This document shows positions 49,181-58,887 of a stretch of DNA of 64,000 nucleotides, piece after piece; the first letter of the stretch is position 1; every line of letters begins with the position of its first letter. The DNA comes from Trebonia sp050013875 (GTDB taxonomy: Bacteria; Actinomycetota; Actinomycetes; Streptosporangiales; Streptosporangiaceae), in NCBI GenBank assembly GCA_050013875.1, contig JBEKEK010000023.1, positions 1 through 64,000 on the forward strand, in the 5' to 3' direction. Under the pieces are notes generated by a model. The model was not told the origin of the DNA and made no database searches. It worked only from the letters and a program-made list of their open reading frames with translations. A program made the position numbers and the translations under genes.

Positions 49181-50337
49181 GGCAGCTCCGCTTCGATCAC
49201 GGTCGGGCCGCCGGCCGGGCTGGTGAGGGTGAAGGTTCCGTCGAGCGCGGCGACCCGGCGGCGCATGCCGGGCAATCCCGTGCCGCCGGCATCGCCGGCA
49301 GCGCCCGGCGGGCGGCCGGCGCCGCCCTTGCCCTCGTCGCGGACAACCACCCGCAGGCCGGTGCGGGTGCGGGCGAGCTGGACGCCGGCCCGCCTGGATC
49401 CGCTGTGCCTGGCCGCATTGGTGAGCGCCTCGGCCACCACGAAGTACGCGGCCGACTCCACCGCCACCGGCGCGCGGGGCCCGGAGTCCAGGTCGTCCTG
49501 CACCGCGACGTCAAGACCGCTGCTGGCGGCGAGCGCCCGGACCGCGCCAGCCAGGCCCCGGTCGGTGAGGATCGGCGGATGGATGCCGCGGACCACCTGC
49601 CGCAGCTCGGCCAGTGCCTCCTCGGCGTGCTCCTGGGCCTCGTCGAGGAGCCGCCGCCCGGCCTCCGGATCACGTTCGTAGGCGCGTTTCGCCAGCCCGA
49701 TCCGCATGGAAAGCGAGACAAGCCGCGCCTGCGCGCCGTCGTGCAGGTCCCGTTCGATGCGGCGCAGTTCGGCGCTGTGGGCGGCGATGGCGCCGGCCCT
49801 GGTCTGAGTCAGCTGCTCGACCCGCTTGGCCAGCAGCGCCTTCGGCGACGGCTTGAGTAGCGCGGCCGACCAGGCGGCGTCCACGTCAGCCAGCCCGCTG
49901 ATCAGCGGCAGGACGGCCGGCCGGCGGCGGAGCAGACCGCACCACACCCCGTCGACGGGCAGGGCGGCCAGCCACAGCGGCAGCGCGAGCAACCCGAGCA
50001 GGCCGTAGGCATAGTTAGCGAGCATCCAGCGCAGGTCGACGTAGGTACCCGGGTCGCGGACCGCGGTGCGCAGCCGGTCGCGGAGCGGACCCGTGATCGG
50101 CTGATAGGCCTCCGGGATCTCCCGTCCCGTCCACCCGGCCACCATGGACCGTTTGGCGCCGGCGATCCGGCGGATCAGCAGCACGGCCTCGGGCAGCAGC
50201 CAGATGCCGAGCACGGCGACCGTGCCGATCGCCGTGATCAGCAAGACCGTGATGAAACCGAACGAGAACGCGGTCAGCCCGACAGCCAGGGCCAGCTGGG
50301 CCGTGGCCCGCCCCGCTCGTCGCACCGTCTCCCGCAT
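49168..50337 (-). CDS. two-component histidine kinase (HisKA_3)
   Basis: This 389-residue sensor has about four hydrophobic segments in the first 150 residues (LALAVGLTAFSFGFITVLLITAIGTVAVLGIWLLP, YGLLGLLALPLWLAALPVDGVW). The phospho-acceptor His sits in ELRRIERDLHDGAQARLVSLSMRIGLA. The ATPase part has EALTNAARHSGSRRAGV (N box) and TGLPGMRRRVAALDG (G box). Partner of the NarL-type regulator; it diverges from the MMPL exporter. Confidence 0.93.
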   Translation of the reverse strand: MRETVRRAGRATAQLALAVGLTAFSFGFITVLLITAIGTVAVLGIWLLPEAVLLIRRIAGAKRSMVAGWTGREIPEAYQPITGPLRDRLRTAVRDPGTYVDLRWMLANYAYGLLGLLALPLWLAALPVDGVWCGLLRRRPAVLPLISGLADVDAAWSAALLKPSPKALLAKRVEQLTQTRAGAIAAHSAELRRIERDLHDGAQARLVSLSMRIGLAKRAYERDPEAGRRLLDEAQEHAEEALAELRQVVRGIHPPILTDRGLAGAVRALAASSGLDVAVQDDLDSGPRAPVAVESAAYFVVAEALTNAARHSGSRRAGVQLARTRTGLRVVVRDEGKGGAGRPPGAAGDAGGTGLPGMRRRVAALDGTFTLTSPAGGPTVIEAELPCAW

Positions 50338-50391
50338 GCCATCAGGCTAAGCGCACCGAGGGCACGCGTGCGGCAGACAGGGCTCCCCGGT

Positions 50392-50415
50392 GCTGGTGTA
50401 GCCAGCTACACCAGC
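50392..50415. promoter_or_regulatory. GCTGGTGTAGC-CA-GCTACACCAGC palindrome
   Basis: A perfect 11-base inverted repeat with a 2-base centre lies between the divergent histidine kinase and MMPL genes. It is the obvious binding site for the nearby response regulator or another dimeric factor. It lies about 55 bases from the kinase start and 99 from the MMPL start. Confidence 0.8.
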
Positions 50416-50513
50416 GGTTCGGGACAGCGCTCCCTCGTGCCGAAGCAACGCCGCCAGCAGTGTTGATCCCGGGTGCGAAAGACGCTCCCGGAGGTTTTCA
50501 CGTGGAGGTTCCC

Positions 50514-52787
50514 ATGTCCGGATTGGCTCGCTGGTGTTTCCGGCATCGCCGGTGGGTGGTGGCGGCCTGGCTGCTCGCGATGGTCGCCGTGGTCGGGCTG
50601 GGCAAGGCGGCGGGCACCGATTTCGGCTCGAGCTTCAGCCTGCCCAACACCGATTCGCAGGCGGCGGTCACCTTGCTGACGCAGAACTTCCCGGCCGCGT
50701 CGGGTGAGGGCGACCAGATCGTCATCCAGGCGGCGGACGGCTTGACTGTCAGATCGGCGCCGGTCCGCACCGCGGTGACGGAAGCGCTGGCCAAGGTCGC
50801 CGCCGTGCCCGGGGTGGAGAGCGTCGCCAGCCCCTATGCCAAGGCGGACCCGGCGCACGCCGGGGGCGGGCTGATCAGCCGGGACGGCACCATCGCCTTC
50901 GCCGTGGTCACCTGGGATAAGCAGGCGGCCCAGGTAAGCACGGCTGACGCGAGCAATCTGATCAACGCGGCCGAGTCGGCCGACAGCGCAGCCGTGCACA
51001 TCTCGCTCAGCGGCCAGTCCATTACGAACTCCGAGCGGCCGAGCCCCGGCTTTACCGTGGGCGTCGGCGTGATCGCGGCGCTGGCCGTGCTGCTGGTCAT
51101 CTTCGGCGGGGCGGTGCTCGCAGCGCTGCTGCCGCTGCTGGGCGCGGGCCTGGCGCTGATCCTCGGCACCTCGCTCATCGGCCTGCTCAGCCACGCGATG
51201 AGCATCTCCAGCGTCTCCACCGAACTGGCCGTCCTGATCGGCCTTGGCGTGGGTGTGGACTACGGGCTGTTCATCATCAGCCGGTACCGAAGCGCGGTCA
51301 AGCAGGGCATGCCCTACGCCGACGCCGCCGCCCTAGCCGTGGCGACGTCCGGCCGGACGGTGCTGCTGGCCGGCCTGACCGTCTGCATCGCCCTGCTCGG
51401 CCAGTTCCTGCTCGGCGTCAGCTTCCTTTACGGTGTCTCGGTTTCTGCGGCGGTGGCCGTCGCGCTGACCATGGCCACCGCCCTCACGCTGCTGCCGGCC
51501 ATGCTCGGGTTCCTCGGGCCCCGGGTCCTGTCCAGGCGGGAACGCGCCGCCCGGGCCACCAGACGGCACGCGACCCCGGCCGCGGGCGGGTTCTGGCTGC
51601 GCTTGGCGCGGTTCGTGGAAGCACGCAAGGTGCTGGTGGCGCTGGGCTCACTGGCCGCGGTGGCGGCGATCGCGCTGCCGATCTTCGGCCTGCGCCTCGG
51701 TACCTCCGACGCGAGCACCGACCCGGCCGGGTCGACCACCCACCAGGCGTACACCGCCCTGGCCGAGGGGTTCGGTCCCGGCTTCAACGGGCCGCTCGAG
51801 CTGGTCGCGCAGGCCGACTCGGCCCGTGACCTCACCGCCTTCGACCATCTCCTCGGCGTGGTGGCGCACACGTCAGGAGTCGCCACGGTGTCGCCCGCGG
51901 TGACCTCACCCAACGGCAAGGTGCTGGTCGCCAGCGTCTACCCCGCCACCAGCCCGCAGGCCGGGCAGACGGTCAACCTGGTGAACGCCCTGCGCGATCA
52001 CCTCATCCCGCGGTCCGCCGACGGCACCAGCCTGGTCGTGCACGTGGGCGGGGAGACGGCGACCAACATCGATTTCGCGCACGTGCTCACGGCCAAGCTG
52101 CCGATCTTCATCGCGATCGTCGTGCTGCTGGCGTTCCTGCTGCTGATGGCCGTCTTCCGCAGCCTGCTGATCCCGCTGGTGGCCTCGGTGATGAACCTGC
52201 TGTCGGTCGGCGCCGCGCTGGGCGCGATGAACGCGGTGTTCAGCTGGGGCTGGGGCGGTTCGCTGCTCGGCCTGTCCGGGACGGGGCCGGTCGACGCCTT
52301 CCTGCCGGTGCTGATCTTCTCCGTGCTGTTCGGGCTGTCGATGGACTACGAGGTGTACCTGATCAGCCGGATCCAGGAGGAGTGGCGGCACGGCGCCGGC
52401 ACCGCGACCGGGCGGAACCATGCGGCGGTCAGCACCGGCCTGGCCAAGAGCGGCCCGGTCATCGCGGCCGCGGCCGGCATCATGATCCTGGTCTTCGGGT
52501 CGTTCATGTTCGGCGGCGCCAGGGAGCTGGCGGAGTTCGGCTTCGGCCTGGCGTTCTCGGTGCTGGTCGACGCGCTGCTCATCCGCAGCCTGCTGGTTCC
52601 CGCCCTGATGCACATCATCGGCCCGGTCAACTGGGCGCTCCCCCGCTGGCTGGACCGGATGCTGCCCCGGCTGGCGGTCGAGGCGGCCGAGCCGGCCGTT
52701 GACGAAGCTGGCGCTCGCGTTCTCGTCGGGGACGCCCTGCCCGCCGGTCCCGGGCACACCGCACCGAACTCCGTGATCCGCGACTAG
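50514..52787 (+). CDS. MMPL/RND-family exporter
   Basis: The product is 757 residues from ATG 50514 with GGAGG upstream. It has MMPL architecture: an N-terminal helix (WVVAAWLLAMVAVVGLGKA), an outer loop with PNTDSQAAVTLLTQNFP, a five-helix block with the GVGVDYGLFIISRYR motif, then a second copy with SVLFGLSMDYEVYLISRIQEEW and a final helix set. The Asp residues in VDYGLF and MDYEVYL are the proton-relay positions of the family. Substrates of such proteins are lipids, drugs or metabolites. It probably responds to the divergent two-component system. Confidence 0.94.
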   Translation: MSGLARWCFRHRRWVVAAWLLAMVAVVGLGKAAGTDFGSSFSLPNTDSQAAVTLLTQNFPAASGEGDQIVIQAADGLTVRSAPVRTAVTEALAKVAAVPGVESVASPYAKADPAHAGGGLISRDGTIAFAVVTWDKQAAQVSTADASNLINAAESADSAAVHISLSGQSITNSERPSPGFTVGVGVIAALAVLLVIFGGAVLAALLPLLGAGLALILGTSLIGLLSHAMSISSVSTELAVLIGLGVGVDYGLFIISRYRSAVKQGMPYADAAALAVATSGRTVLLAGLTVCIALLGQFLLGVSFLYGVSVSAAVAVALTMATALTLLPAMLGFLGPRVLSRRERAARATRRHATPAAGGFWLRLARFVEARKVLVALGSLAAVAAIALPIFGLRLGTSDASTDPAGSTTHQAYTALAEGFGPGFNGPLELVAQADSARDLTAFDHLLGVVAHTSGVATVSPAVTSPNGKVLVASVYPATSPQAGQTVNLVNALRDHLIPRSADGTSLVVHVGGETATNIDFAHVLTAKLPIFIAIVVLLAFLLLMAVFRSLLIPLVASVMNLLSVGAALGAMNAVFSWGWGGSLLGLSGTGPVDAFLPVLIFSVLFGLSMDYEVYLISRIQEEWRHGAGTATGRNHAAVSTGLAKSGPVIAAAAGIMILVFGSFMFGGARELAEFGFGLAFSVLVDALLIRSLLVPALMHIIGPVNWALPRWLDRMLPRLAVEAAEPAVDEAGARVLVGDALPAGPGHTAPNSVIRD

Positions 52788-52895
52788 TCCGCCGCGCCCG
52801 ATTACCACCTACCCGCTACCCCCAGGGAGACTGGCATGACCTGCTGGAAAACACGCACGCCGCTGAGCTGCCCGACAGATGAGAAGGAAGACGGA

Positions 52896-53954
52896 GTGCC
52901 CGGCCACGACACGCCGCACGAGAAGCCGCCGCCCACGAGCAGCCACCACGGGCAGCCCGGCGGGCGAAGGCGGGGCTGGTCCTCGGGTCGGCGGGCGGCG
53001 TGTACAGCGCTTTCCGCGGCCGGGATCGCGCTGCTGCTGGCGGCGTGCTCCACCGCATCCGATCCGACGGCATCGGCCACCGGGACGGCGGCGCCCGCCC
53101 GGACGTCGGCGGCCGCCCGGACGTCGCCGGCCGCCGGCCTGATCCGCGGGTCGTACGTGGCGCTCGGGGACTCCTACACCTCAGGTCCGGATATCCCCGA
53201 TCAGACGGGCGCCACCGCCGGGTGCGATCAGTCAAGCAGTAGCTACCCCTACCTGGTCGCGCGGAGCCTGCGGCTGAAACTGACCGACGTGAGCTGCAGC
53301 AGCGCGACCATCGCCAGCCTGGCGGCGGCGCAGTCCACCGGCGACGGCACCAATCCGGCGCAGCTGAGCGCCCTGTCGCCGGCCACCGCGCTTGTTACCC
53401 TCGGCATCGGCGGCAACGATGTTGGCTGGGTCCAGATCATTACCCGGTGCACGGAAATGGACCTGATTCCCGCCCTGATCCCTGGTCGCACTGCCTCCGG
53501 TCTCACGCCCTGCCAGGACTACTACACCGCTGGCGGCACGAACGTGATCGAGCAGCGGACCCAATCGGTGGCGCGGCAACTGGGCGAAGCCCTCACCCGG
53601 ATCAGGCAGCGCGCGCCGCGGGCCCGGGTCTACGTTGTCGGCTACCCGGACCTGTTTCCGGCCGGGGGCGATGCGTGCGCGGACGCCCTGGGTCTCACCA
53701 AGGGCGACGTCGCCTTCCTCAACGACGAGGAGCTGCGGTTCAACGGCATGCTGCGGCAAGCCGCGCAGGCCGCTAAGGCCGGTTACATCAACACCTACAC
53801 CCCGTCCGAGGGGCATAACGCCTGCTCGGCACCGGCCAGCCGGTGGATCGAACCGCTGATACCGGACGCCCCGGCGGCCCCGCTGCATCCCAACGCGGCC
53901 GGCGAGCAGGGCATGGCCGACGCGGTCGTCGGCACCATCAGGGGCGCGGCCTGA
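52896..53954 (+). CDS. SGNH/GDSL-hydrolase lipoprotein
   Basis: The product is 352 residues from GTG 52896 (AAGGAAGACGGA ahead). After a hydrophilic N-terminal tail of about 35 residues comes a lipoprotein signal (ALSAAGIALLLAACS; lipobox LAAC). The SGNH blocks follow: YVALGDSYTSGPD (block I Ser), LVTLGIGGNDVGW (Gly/Asn blocks) and DAPAAPLHPNAAGEQGMA (block V His). Three or more Cys pairs suggest disulfides. It is a likely surface esterase or lipase. Confidence 0.9.
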   Translation: MPGHDTPHEKPPPTSSHHGQPGGRRRGWSSGRRAACTALSAAGIALLLAACSTASDPTASATGTAAPARTSAAARTSPAAGLIRGSYVALGDSYTSGPDIPDQTGATAGCDQSSSSYPYLVARSLRLKLTDVSCSSATIASLAAAQSTGDGTNPAQLSALSPATALVTLGIGGNDVGWVQIITRCTEMDLIPALIPGRTASGLTPCQDYYTAGGTNVIEQRTQSVARQLGEALTRIRQRAPRARVYVVGYPDLFPAGGDACADALGLTKGDVAFLNDEELRFNGMLRQAAQAAKAGYINTYTPSEGHNACSAPASRWIEPLIPDAPAAPLHPNAAGEQGMADAVVGTIRGAA

Positions 53955-54139
53955 TGGGGCGTGCCTGGGGACTCCCGTTCGGCGATCCGCTGCGGCGGCG
54001 CGGCGCGCCGCGCCCGGAATATAACCGCGTGCGCTTGGGTACCTACGACCTGCCGCCGCAGACGGGGCTCGGCGTCTGCGAGCGCGGCCTGGACTGGCAG
54101 CCGGCCGCCGCCCGTACGTCGTGTAAGGGAGAAACCGAC

Positions 54140-54766
54140 ATGGTGGACTTGAAGCTTGAGGTGGTCGTCATCCCGGTCTCGGACGTCGACCGCGCGAAGC
54201 AGTTCTACGGGGGGCTCGGGTGGCGGCTCGACGCCGACTTCCCCTTCGACAACGGCTTCCGGGTCGTCCAGTTCACGCCGCCCGGCGCCGGGTGCTCGGT
54301 CCAATTCGGCTCGAACATCACCACGGCCGCACCGGGTTCCGCCCAAGGCCTGTACCTGATCGTTTCGGACATCCAGGCCGCGCGCGACGAGCTTGCCGCC
54401 CGCGGCGCCAAGCCAAGCGAGGTGTTCCACGCCGGGACGCCGGGCGCTCAGTTCCAGCCCGACGGCACGAGTGGTCGCGTCAGTGGACCCGCGCCGGATC
54501 ATGCCACCTACAGCTCCTTCGCTACGTTCGGCGATCCGGACGGCAACGGCTGGCTGCTGCAGGAGGTCACGACACGGCTGCCCGGCCGGATCGACGCCGC
54601 CGAGACGGCATTCGCATCCGCGGCGGACCTCGAGAGCGCGCTGCGGCGCGCGGCGGCCGCCCATGGCGAGCACGAGAAGCGGATCGGCGCGGCCGACGCG
54701 AACTGGCCCGTCTGGTACGCCAAGTACATGGTGGCGGAGCAGGCGGGCACCGAGCTGCCGACCTGA
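54140..54766 (+). CDS. VOC-family (glyoxalase-like) protein
   Basis: The product is 208 residues from ATG 54140 with AAGGGAG upstream. DLKLEVVVIPVSDVDRAKQFYGGLGWRLDADFPFDNGFRVVQFTPPGAGCSVQFG is a VOC half, and ATFGDPDGNGWLLQEVTTRLPGR closes the second half. A C-terminal helical extension of about 60 residues (AETAFASAADLESALRRAAAAHGEHEKRI) is unusual for a single VOC domain and may aid dimerisation. The substrate is unknown. Confidence 0.85.
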   Translation: MVDLKLEVVVIPVSDVDRAKQFYGGLGWRLDADFPFDNGFRVVQFTPPGAGCSVQFGSNITTAAPGSAQGLYLIVSDIQAARDELAARGAKPSEVFHAGTPGAQFQPDGTSGRVSGPAPDHATYSSFATFGDPDGNGWLLQEVTTRLPGRIDAAETAFASAADLESALRRAAAAHGEHEKRIGAADANWPVWYAKYMVAEQAGTELPT

Positions 54767-54829
54767 GCAGATGGCATCGCCGACGTGATCGCCGGCGCTG
54801 CCAAGGCCGCTGGCTAGCCTGGCCTCGGC

Positions 54830-55654
54830 TCAGCTGAAGCGGAACCGGCGGGTGCGCAGGCGGTCAGTGAACCCGATGGAGCGGTAGACCAGGATCGGAA
54901 TCGGGTAGCCGTGGTCGCCGCGCGGGCGGACGACGCCGACCGTGGCACCCTGCTCGCGGGCGGCGGCCAGGGCGGCCAGGGTGACGCCGCCACCAAGGCC
55001 GCGGCGGCGGTGCGCGGTGGCGCAGCCAACAGGCTCGACCAGCGCGACGTGCCCGCACCGCCAGACCAGGCAGGAGGCCGCCATCTCGCCGCCGGGATCG
55101 GTGACGGCAACCCAGTCAAGCAGCGGGTCGTACGGGGGCGTGTCCATCAGCCACCGGTACAGCTGCCCGGACAGCTCCGACGGCGTCGAGTCGGACCACG
55201 CGGCGCGGTGGCACTCGGCCCGCTCGGCGGCCTCGTCACGGCCGACAGGACGGAACCGGTAGCCCGGGATTTCCGGGACGGTCACGGCGGCGAGGTCGAT
55301 AGTCTGCTGGACCGACCAGGGCGCGTTCCGCGCCACGGTGCCGCCGAGCCCAGTCAGGCGATCGGCCATCGGGCCGTCGACCGCCGCCACCGCGAAACCG
55401 GAGGCCCGCGACCGCGCCCACTCGATCACCTCCCCGGCCAGGCCGACGTCCCCGCCGACCTCAAGCCAGTGCGGCGACTCGAGGAACCCGTAGGCCCTGC
55501 CGTCGAACACGGCGGCGCGGGCCAGCCGTCCCTCGTGGATCGAGTACCAGGCCAGCTGACCGGGATGCTCAAGCGACAGTGGCCCGCACACCTGGGCAGC
55601 GACCGCCTGCAGTTCCGGGAGCAGGTCGATGAAGCGTCCTTCGGTGAAGCTCAT
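54830..55654 (-). CDS. GNAT-family N-acetyltransferase
   Basis: This 274-residue protein has the GNAT core in its C-terminal half: GYRFRPVGRDEAAERAECHRAAW, then ALVEPVGCATAHRRRGLGGGVTLAALAAAREQGA with the acetyl-CoA loop RRRGLGG, and VYRSIGFT. The N-terminal 120 residues may be a diverged second GNAT half. The acceptor is unknown. It is convergent with the VOC gene. Confidence 0.85.
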   Translation of the reverse strand: MSFTEGRFIDLLPELQAVAAQVCGPLSLEHPGQLAWYSIHEGRLARAAVFDGRAYGFLESPHWLEVGGDVGLAGEVIEWARSRASGFAVAAVDGPMADRLTGLGGTVARNAPWSVQQTIDLAAVTVPEIPGYRFRPVGRDEAAERAECHRAAWSDSTPSELSGQLYRWLMDTPPYDPLLDWVAVTDPGGEMAASCLVWRCGHVALVEPVGCATAHRRRGLGGGVTLAALAAAREQGATVGVVRPRGDHGYPIPILVYRSIGFTDRLRTRRFRFS

Positions 55655-55820
55655 GAGTCCTCGTGTCAGGAAGTCGGCGAAACATTACCTTCCTGGCGGG
55701 CATGGGGGGCGTCAACCGAATTTCGATCGCGATGTGCGAGCTGACGACGGGCACCTGATTGTCCTACTCGTTATTCGTAAGCCTGCAGCCGGATCTTCCG
55801 AATTCTGTAGATTCATTTGC

Positions 55821-56933
55821 ATGCCTGAGGGAATGAGCGGCCAGACGCCCGCTGAAGATGACATCGATCGCCAACTCCGCGAGCTGACAGAGGGCAGGGC
55901 GGACTCCGCCCGGTACCGTGAGCCATCCGCCGCCGAGCGCGCGAAGGCGGCCGGGCAGGCCCGCAAGCAGGCGAAGAAGCGGGCGCGTGCGGCCAGCCGG
56001 CAGGATCGCCGGCTGGCCCGGCGTTCCGGGGGTCGGCGGCGCGCCGCGCAGGCACTGCCGTGGACCATAGCGATCGTGGTCCTCGCGGTGGCCGGCTTGT
56101 TCTCGTGGCTCCATTACGCCCACGGGACGGGTGGCACCGCGGCGGGCGGCGTGGTCAGCAACCTGAACCAAGCGACGGCAGGACCACCGGCTGACCCGTT
56201 CGCCGGCACGCCAGCCGACCACTGGGCCGACGGCGCGGCGGGGATCGTCATCCCCGCCGCCAAGCCAGTTGGCCCCTTCAGCGCCTCACAGGTGGCGGCG
56301 GCGTACGCGGCCACGAAGCGGTTGCTCATCGCGGAAACTCTCGACAAGCAGACCCTGGCGGGCGGGGCGCCGACGGCGTTCGCCGACCTGCTCACCCCTT
56401 CGGCGCGGTCGCAGTTCCTCTCCGGCCTCAACGTGCGCGGGGCGTACCGGACCGGGCAGTCGCGCAGTTCGCGCTCCTATGTCGAGTCGTTCGCTCCCGG
56501 CACCGCTCAGCTCATCGGGTCGGTCATCAAGGTCAAGGCGTCGATGAGCGCGCAGACGTACCATCAGTCCGGCATGCTGGTCCTCGCCATCAACGTCAGC
56601 GACCTAGCCACCTACCCGGTCGAGCGGCCCGGCGACCCCAGCACCTGGATGCGCGTCGTCGCCGACGTGTACGGGTTCTTCTCCTTCGCGCACTGGGATA
56701 ACCACAGCGGTTCCCTGCAGCCCTGGGACCAGACGATCGTCGCGAACAGTGGCGTCCAGTGCCCGATGACCGACGGGTGGGTCCATCCCGCTTACCCCAG
56801 CCTGCGGGCGGTTCCCGCATCTGGGCACGACGGGGGCAACCCGTACACGCCGGTCAGCGCCGCCCCGAGCGCGTTGCCCAGCGCCGTGCCCGCCAACGGC
56901 AGCGCCTGCAGCGTCGGCGGCGGCAGCACCTGA
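55821..56933 (+). CDS. membrane-anchored exported protein, unknown function
   Basis: The product is 370 residues from ATG 55821 (or 366 from the next ATG). A charged cytoplasmic tail of about 75 residues (RKQAKKRARAASRQDRRLARRSGGRRR) precedes one transmembrane helix (ALPWTIAIVVLAVAGLFSWLHYA). The outer domain of about 260 residues has no motif I recognise. The type II topology and rather polar C-terminal domain (VIKVKASMSAQTYHQSGMLVLAINVSDLATYPVERP) suggest a wall or secretion role. Confidence 0.7.
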   Translation: MPEGMSGQTPAEDDIDRQLRELTEGRADSARYREPSAAERAKAAGQARKQAKKRARAASRQDRRLARRSGGRRRAAQALPWTIAIVVLAVAGLFSWLHYAHGTGGTAAGGVVSNLNQATAGPPADPFAGTPADHWADGAAGIVIPAAKPVGPFSASQVAAAYAATKRLLIAETLDKQTLAGGAPTAFADLLTPSARSQFLSGLNVRGAYRTGQSRSSRSYVESFAPGTAQLIGSVIKVKASMSAQTYHQSGMLVLAINVSDLATYPVERPGDPSTWMRVVADVYGFFSFAHWDNHSGSLQPWDQTIVANSGVQCPMTDGWVHPAYPSLRAVPASGHDGGNPYTPVSAAPSALPSAVPANGSACSVGGGST

Positions 56934-57237
56934 CAACCCACCGGCGGGCAGTTGGTGCCGGACATCACCGCCGGGTGCGCGGAGTTCACCCGGTCTGCGT
57001 CAGCGGGTAAGTCGCCGCCGACGTCACTGCGGGCGTTATAGCTCGTAAAAGGATGATTCTCGAAATCTCTCTCGGCTGCACCTAGAGTAGGCTGGGGAAC
57101 ACCCTGCGGAACCGGTCACAGACCTACGGCCACGCCATGGCCCCTGGCGGTCGGCCCCGCGGCGGCAGGCGGGCTCGCGCCGGCGTTTCGAGCGCTGGTT
57201 GAACCGGGAGCCCTGACCTCTACGAGGGAGGGCTGAA
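56934..57237. other. Intergenic leader of the NlpC/P60 gene
   Basis: These 304 bases hold an AT-richer part near 57035-57070 and a CCTAGAGTAGG that could be a -10. A GC-rich 130-base leader follows, ending in GAGGGAGGG before the ATG. I looked for the c-di-AMP (ydaO) riboswitch common before such genes and did not find its conserved blocks. Confidence 0.5.
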
Positions 57238-57924
57238 ATGCAGCGGAGCAAAATGTCCATTGCTGTGATCGTCGCCGGCGCCGTCGCCGCAATGGTCGCC
57301 AGCACGGTGGCGGCCACGACTGCGGAGGCCAGCCCGGTGGCCGCCCACAAGACCACCACGCGGGTGCCGGGCGTTGTGGGCGACGCGCAGGCGACCGCCT
57401 ACGGGAAGCTCGCCCGCTCCGGGTTCAGGCCGGGGATGAGCAGAGCGACCCACCCTGTCCGGGGCGAGGTGCTCTACGTGGTGTCGCAGGTCCCCACGGG
57501 CGGCAAGCAGGCCATCAAGGGCACCACCGTCACCGTGACCAGCATGACGTTCAACCAGAAGGCGGCGGCGTACGCCAAGACGCTGGAGGGCATCCCCTAT
57601 GTGTACGGGGGGACGACTAAACACGGGTTCGACTGCTCCGGGCTCACCCAGTTCGTGTACCGGCATGAGGGCAAGCGGATCGTCCGCACGTCCGACGAGC
57701 AGTTCCACCAGTTCCAGGCGGAGTCGCATTCGCAGGCTCAGCCCGGCGACCTGGTCTTCTTCCACAACACGTCCAATCTGCGTAGCTACGTGTATCACGT
57801 CGGGGTCTTCGAGGGAGGCCATGACATGGTGGCCGCCACGCACACCGGCTCTGACGTCCAATGGCAGTCGTACCTATGGGGCGGGAACACCGTGTCTTTT
57901 GGGACCGTCTCGCACAAGGCATAG
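57238..57924 (+). CDS. PASTA-NlpC/P60 peptidoglycan endopeptidase
   Basis: This 228-residue protein has a signal peptide (SIAVIVAGAVAAMVASTVAATTAEA). A PASTA-like domain follows (TRVPGVVGDAQATAYGKLARSGFRPGM, ending GTTVTVT) that may bind muropeptides. The NlpC/P60 domain has catalytic Cys in HGFDCSGLTQFVYRHEG, His in YHVGVFEGGHDM and a third residue near ATHTG. It would cut stem peptides of the cell wall outside the cell. GAGGGAGGG precedes the ATG. Confidence 0.92.
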   Translation: MQRSKMSIAVIVAGAVAAMVASTVAATTAEASPVAAHKTTTRVPGVVGDAQATAYGKLARSGFRPGMSRATHPVRGEVLYVVSQVPTGGKQAIKGTTVTVTSMTFNQKAAAYAKTLEGIPYVYGGTTKHGFDCSGLTQFVYRHEGKRIVRTSDEQFHQFQAESHSQAQPGDLVFFHNTSNLRSYVYHVGVFEGGHDMVAATHTGSDVQWQSYLWGGNTVSFGTVSHKA

Positions 57925-58263
57925 GGCACGGCGATGCCGGCGGGTTCTTCACCCCGTCACCGCACGGTCGGCCTCATCGGGTTGCGCATCGGCGGGATCA
58001 AGGTTCGACCGCTCGCATCCGTCTGCACGCAGGTAATGCCTCCAGAAGGCCGCCCTGTCGGTTCCCATGCACCGATCCCCCGGTAATTCCGAGTTCTGGT
58101 CAAGCAGTGCACACGGCGAGCATGCCCGCAAGTCCCGCGCGCAGGACTCACCGTCACCATCCGGGCCGATCACCCAGCGCCTTCCGTCGGCTCGCGTCTT
58201 GCGGGAACAAGTTCACGTTGGGTGGCATAAACAGGTGTCATTTCCTCACACGGAAGGATCCTG
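57925..58263. promoter_or_regulatory. Intergenic with candidate ECF-type promoter
   Basis: This is a 339-base gap without a supported gene. Near its end GGGAAC at 58203-58208 and GCATAA at 58225-58230 are spaced 16 bases, close to the GGAAC/-10 pattern of ECF promoters. It may be an autoregulatory promoter of the sigma gene just downstream. Confidence 0.45.
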
Positions 58264-58887
58264 GTGGGTGTTGACGACGTAGCAGACGGCTGGCAGGCGT
58301 CAGCCCGGGCCCCCGCCGAGATAGCCGATGATGATCTGACGGTCATCCGCCACTCGGAGTCGGATCCGGAACGGTTCGCCGTCCTCGTCCGGCGGCATGG
58401 TCCCGCCGTTGGCAGGTATGTCACCCGGCGCATCGGCCAGGAACGCGCTGAGGATGTGGTGGCGGAGACGTTCCTGGTGGCGTTCAGGAAGCGGGCCGGC
58501 TACCAGGACCAAGGCCGGGACTGCCTGCCATGGCTGTACGGGATCGCGACCCGGCTGATGCACCGCGAGCGCAGGAACGAAGTCAGGCAGCTCAGGCTGC
58601 TCGCTGCTTCCGGCACCGATCCGGTGACAGCGCCGTTCACCGACCGGGTCGAGGACGCGGTGGCGGCTCGCGGCGTCAAGCGGCGGCTGGCCGCGGCCAT
58701 GGCGGAGCTTCCGGTGAACCAGCGTGACGCGCTGCTGCTGCTGGTGTGGGCCGGCCTCAGCTATGAGCAGATCGCCGCGGCTACCGGCGTGCCGCTCGGG
58801 ACTGTTCAGTCCCGCATCAGCCGGGCGCGCCGCCGTCTCCGTCAGAGCCTCGCCGACCTTGACCCTGCCGTACCGATAGGAGACTAG
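58264..58887 (+). CDS. ECF RNA polymerase sigma factor
   Basis: This 207-residue protein starts with GTG and GGAAGGATC ahead. Region 2 is RFAVLVRRHGPAVGRYVTRRIGQERAEDVVAETFLVAFRKRAGYQDQGRDCLPWLYGIATRLM. Region 4 is LPVNQRDALLLLVWAGLSYEQIAAATGVPLGTVQSRISRARRRLRQSL. Its stop overlaps the start of a CU044_5270-type gene by one base, the usual pairing. Confidence 0.93.
   Translation: MGVDDVADGWQASARAPAEIADDDLTVIRHSESDPERFAVLVRRHGPAVGRYVTRRIGQERAEDVVAETFLVAFRKRAGYQDQGRDCLPWLYGIATRLMHRERRNEVRQLRLLAASGTDPVTAPFTDRVEDAVAARGVKRRLAAAMAELPVNQRDALLLLVWAGLSYEQIAAATGVPLGTVQSRISRARRRLRQSLADLDPAVPIGD

Noticed and set aside
56934..57237. c-di-AMP (ydaO) riboswitch before the NlpC/P60 gene
   Set aside because: Such riboswitches are common before cell-wall hydrolase genes in actinomycetes, but the conserved sequence blocks were not found.
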